Assembly (NCBI GenBank): GCA_963974125.1
Contig: CAXBCH010000004.1
Span: 114,210-178,209, forward strand
DNA length: 64,000 nucleotides
From: Haliea sp963974125
Lineage (GTDB): Bacteria; Pseudomonadota; Gammaproteobacteria; Pseudomonadales; Halieaceae
Reading direction: 5' to 3'
Every line of letters begins with the position of its first letter. Within the stretch, counting starts at the first letter, position 1. Of the stretch, positions 62,047 to 64,000 are shown piece by piece. The notes beneath the pieces are model-generated. The model saw nothing but the letters and a program-made list of their open reading frames with translations, did no database searches and was not told where the DNA came from. A program made the translations under genes and the position numbers.

Positions 62047-62586
62047 ATGAGTACCGAGGACATTGCCGCCCTGGAAGAGAAGATCTATGCCTATGTTGGC
62101 CGGGAGTGCGGCTCTTCCACCGCCCGGGACCCGGTCAACAAGGCCATGATCCGCCATTGGTGCGAGGTGATGGGCAATACCTGTCCCGATCACCTTGACG
62201 AAGAGGTCGCGGCGGCGGGCAGTCGCGGCGCCCTGGTGGCCCCGGCCACCATGCTGTTCGCCTGGTGCCAGACCGGGTATGCGGTAGCCAGCACCGGTCG
62301 TCCCAAGGATCCCCAGGTGGAACTGATCGACCTGCTCGACGAACACGGCTACAACGGCATCGTTGCCACCGACACCACCCAGGAGTACTTCCGTGAACTG
62401 CGCCTGGGGGACGTGGTGTCCCAGCGCACCGTGATCGACAATATCTCTCCGCGCAAGACGACTGGCCTGGGGGAGGGCTATTTCTACGAAACCATCACCG
62501 AGTTCACCGACCAGAATGGCGAACCGGTGGGGCGGCAGACCTTCAAGGTCCTGAAGTTTCGTCCCGCGACAAAAGACCAGGCCTGA
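62047..62586 (+). CDS. MaoC-family hydratase, FAS1-like N-terminal type
   Basis: A 179-aa hot-dog-fold protein. RDPVNKAMIRHWCEVMGNTCP (usual opening of the FAS1-like MaoC half), then DTTQEYFRELRLGDVVSQRTVIDNISPRKTTGLGEGYFYETITEFTDQNGEPVGRQTFKVLKFRPA. It lacks the DxxxxH hydratase dyad and probably serves as the non-catalytic half of a heterodimer with the next gene, as the MaoC domain of ChsH2 does with ChsH1. Confidence 0.88.
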   Translation: MSTEDIAALEEKIYAYVGRECGSSTARDPVNKAMIRHWCEVMGNTCPDHLDEEVAAAGSRGALVAPATMLFAWCQTGYAVASTGRPKDPQVELIDLLDEHGYNGIVATDTTQEYFRELRLGDVVSQRTVIDNISPRKTTGLGEGYFYETITEFTDQNGEPVGRQTFKVLKFRPATKDQA

Positions 62587-62601
62587 GTGGAGGCATCGAG
62601 C

Positions 62602-63015
62602 ATGAGCCAGAATCTGAACAGCACTGACATTCGCGTGGGCCAGACCCTGCCGGAGCGCCCCATTCCCGTTACCAGCTCGCTGGTCACCTGCGGGGCCCTG
62701 GCCACCCGGGATTTCGAGAAAGTGCATCACGACAAGGCCTTCGCCCAGGCCAGCGGCATGCCGGATGTCTACATGAATATCCTCACCAGCCAGGGCCTCA
62801 CCGAGACCTATCTGCGCGACTGGGTGGGCCGCGATGCGGTATTCCGCAAGCTCAGCGTGCGCCTTGGTGCGCCCAATATCCCCGGCACCACGATGACCAT
62901 GAGCGGCGAGGTGAAATCTGTGGAAGGGAATACAGTAGAGGTGGAGGTTGTCGGCCAGAACGACAAGTGGGGCATGCACGTGAAGGCGCTTGCGACCCTG
63001 GAGCTGGCAGAGTAG
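62602..63015 (+). CDS. MaoC-family hydratase, catalytic half
   Basis: A 137-aa hot-dog-fold protein starting at the ATG at 62602 with GGAGG upstream. The hydratase motif reads ATRDFEKVHHDKAFAQASGMPDVYMNILTSQGLTETYLRDWVG, containing the D-x4-H dyad in the usual place. It would hydrate an enoyl-CoA together with the upstream MaoC protein. The pair is divergent from the thiolase-DUF35 pair. Confidence 0.9.
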   Translation: MSQNLNSTDIRVGQTLPERPIPVTSSLVTCGALATRDFEKVHHDKAFAQASGMPDVYMNILTSQGLTETYLRDWVGRDAVFRKLSVRLGAPNIPGTTMTMSGEVKSVEGNTVEVEVVGQNDKWGMHVKALATLELAE

Positions 63016-63051
63016 GCAGCGGGCTGGTGGCCGCTGCTTCCGCCTCCCGCT

Positions 63052-63825
63052 TCAGTCCTCGGGCCAGCTTATCGACGGTAGGGCCTCAAACGCGGGCCTG
63101 GCCAGCAGGTAGCCCTGGAACAGGTAGACGCCCAGGTCCCGCAGGCGGCGCAATTCCTCGGGGACCTCGACGCCCTCGGCAATGACCTTGATGTTCAGGG
63201 CGTCGCAGACGCCCAGCACGCCTTTTACGATCGCTTCCCGTACCGGGTCCTGATGCAGGTTGCGTACCAGGGCCATGTCCAGCTTCAGAATGTCGGGCTG
63301 GAACTCCGCCAGCAGGTTCAGGCCCGAGTAGCCGGCGCCGAAGTCGTCAATGGCGGTCAGGAAGCCCTGGCGCTTGTACTCGGTGAAAATGCTTTGCAGG
63401 TGATTCTTGTCGCTCATCTCTTCCCCTTCCGTCACCTCGAAGATGATGCGGTCCGCGGGAAAGTTGAAGCGCCGGGCAGCCGCCAGCGTAGCGCGTATGC
63501 AGGTGGCGGCCTCGTAGACGGCGTTGGGCAGGAAGTTGATGCTGAGCAGGCAGGGGATTTGCAGCCTGGCAGCCAGCTCGACCGCCCTGGCCCGACAGTC
63601 CTGGTCGAACCGGTACCGGTTATCGTCCGTGACCTGGCCCAGCACCGATGCGGCGCCCGCCCCGTCGGTGCCCCGAACCAGGGCTTCGTACGCGAATACC
63701 TCCCGGCTACGGAGATCAACAATGGGCTGAAAGGCCATGGTGAAGGAAAAGTCCAGCGGCTTGTCATCACGGCAATGCTTGCAGCCGACGCCGCGTCTGG
63801 AGGAGGTTTTATCGGAAGTTGACAT
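63052..63825 (-). CDS. EAL-domain protein (c-di-GMP phosphodiesterase type)
   Basis: A 257-aa protein, essentially one EAL domain with a short Cys-containing N-terminus (GVGCKHCRDD). FAYEALVRG is the EAL motif, SINFLPNAV supplies the Asn, FEVTEGEEM the Glu, AIDDFGAGYSGL the Asp pair, DILKLDM the Lys and EGVEVPEE the last Glu, so hydrolysis of c-di-GMP is plausible. The start at 63825 is uncertain; no good ribosome-binding site is seen. Confidence 0.9.
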   Translation of the reverse strand: MSTSDKTSSRRGVGCKHCRDDKPLDFSFTMAFQPIVDLRSREVFAYEALVRGTDGAGAASVLGQVTDDNRYRFDQDCRARAVELAARLQIPCLLSINFLPNAVYEAATCIRATLAAARRFNFPADRIIFEVTEGEEMSDKNHLQSIFTEYKRQGFLTAIDDFGAGYSGLNLLAEFQPDILKLDMALVRNLHQDPVREAIVKGVLGVCDALNIKVIAEGVEVPEELRRLRDLGVYLFQGYLLARPAFEALPSISWPED

Positions 63826-63919
63826 GAAGTGGAAGTTGGTGAGGCATTGGGCGGGCATTGTCCGGCATCGCCGGGAAACATGCAATTCTGCCAGAGGTAA
63901 CAATTGTTCCGCGAACAGG

Positions 63920-63948
63920 TTGACAAAGACTGGTGAGGCCGGGAGAAT
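63920..63948 (+). promoter_or_regulatory. Promoter of tRNA-Tyr
   Basis: A perfect -35 (ttgaca, 63920-63925), a 17-base spacer and gagaat at 63943-63948, with a GC-rich discriminator (gccgcc) before the tRNA. Typical of a strongly expressed, stringently controlled stable-RNA promoter. Confidence 0.75.
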
Positions 63949-63960
63949 ATGCCGCCTTTC

Positions 63961-64000
63961 GGAGGGGTTCCCGAGTGGCCAAAGGGATCAGACTGTAAAT
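63961..64000 (+). tRNA. tRNA-Tyr (anticodon GTA), 5' part; continues past the window
   Basis: The first 40 bases, ggaggggttcccgagtggcc followed by aaagggatcagactgtaaat, match bacterial tRNA-Tyr. The long acceptor/D region and the gactGTAaat anticodon loop are as in E. coli tRNA-Tyr. The rest lies beyond the window. In related genomes it heads a Tyr-Gly-Thr-tuf operon. Confidence 0.92.

Overview
The window looks like a chromosomal segment of a GC-rich marine-type gammaproteobacterium. The gene content fits a member of the Halieaceae or a close relative: a complete liu leucine-degradation operon, a TonB-dependent receptor, a sulfatase, a P450, steroid-type thiolase/MaoC/DUF35 genes, and a birA-coaX-tRNA order of the gammaproteobacterial kind. 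The placement is inferred from gene content, not from a marker gene. No phage, integrase, transposase or CRISPR array is visible.

Layout. 1-4.0 kb: the start of a DUF1640-like gene, then a TonB-dependent receptor translationally coupled to a double-unit Lrp/AsnC regulator, then gene debris. 4.0-18.4 kb: a surface-polysaccharide locus. Its left edge is a 5'-truncated GDP-fucose synthase. Next come five genes in the order ascD/rfbI, rfbF, rfbG, rfbH and an abequose-synthase-like reductase, which predict a CDP-3,6-dideoxyhexose (probably CDP-abequose). They are followed by a glycosyltransferase, a Wzx-type flippase, a methyltransferase and another glycosyltransferase in visibly AT-richer DNA, then four minus-strand genes (three glycosyltransferases and an epimerase). 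No Wzy polymerase or Wzz is seen.

18.4-32 kb: dxs, an Rpn-type nuclease, a HEPN/MNT toxin-antitoxin pair lying between two ~125-bp direct repeats, an SGNH-like lipoprotein-type protein, a diguanylate cyclase, hslR/yrfG, cysQ, a YdcH-like protein, a periplasmic metallo-beta-lactamase-fold protein, an ogt plus Ada-AlkA alkylation-repair pair, and a sterol-desaturase-family protein. 32-39.6 kb: the liu operon (isovaleryl-CoA dehydrogenase, methylcrotonyl-CoA carboxylase, methylglutaconyl-CoA hydratase, HMG-CoA lyase) with its MerR-type regulator LiuR and a perfect 18-bp palindromic operator. Two hairpin-forming repeats in opposite orientation sit inside the operon between liuC and liuB.

39.7-43.1 kb: a SnoaL-like protein, a VapBC pair, birA, coaX, a short tandem repeat and tRNA-Thr(UGU) with its own promoter. 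43.1-58.5 kb: an outer-membrane barrel protein, an epimerase, a sulfatase, a P450 plus flavin-dependent oxidoreductase pair, a SIMPL protein, a KdpE/short-KdpD two-component pair divergent from trkH-trkA, a retropepsin-like protein, modABC and a uracil-DNA glycosylase. 58.5-64 kb: a gamma-glutamylcyclotransferase-like protein, an MFS permease, a divergent set (Ltp2-like thiolase, DUF35 protein, two MaoC proteins) that resembles a split version of the steroid side-chain hydratase/aldolase complex, an EAL-domain protein, and the start of tRNA-Tyr behind a strong promoter.
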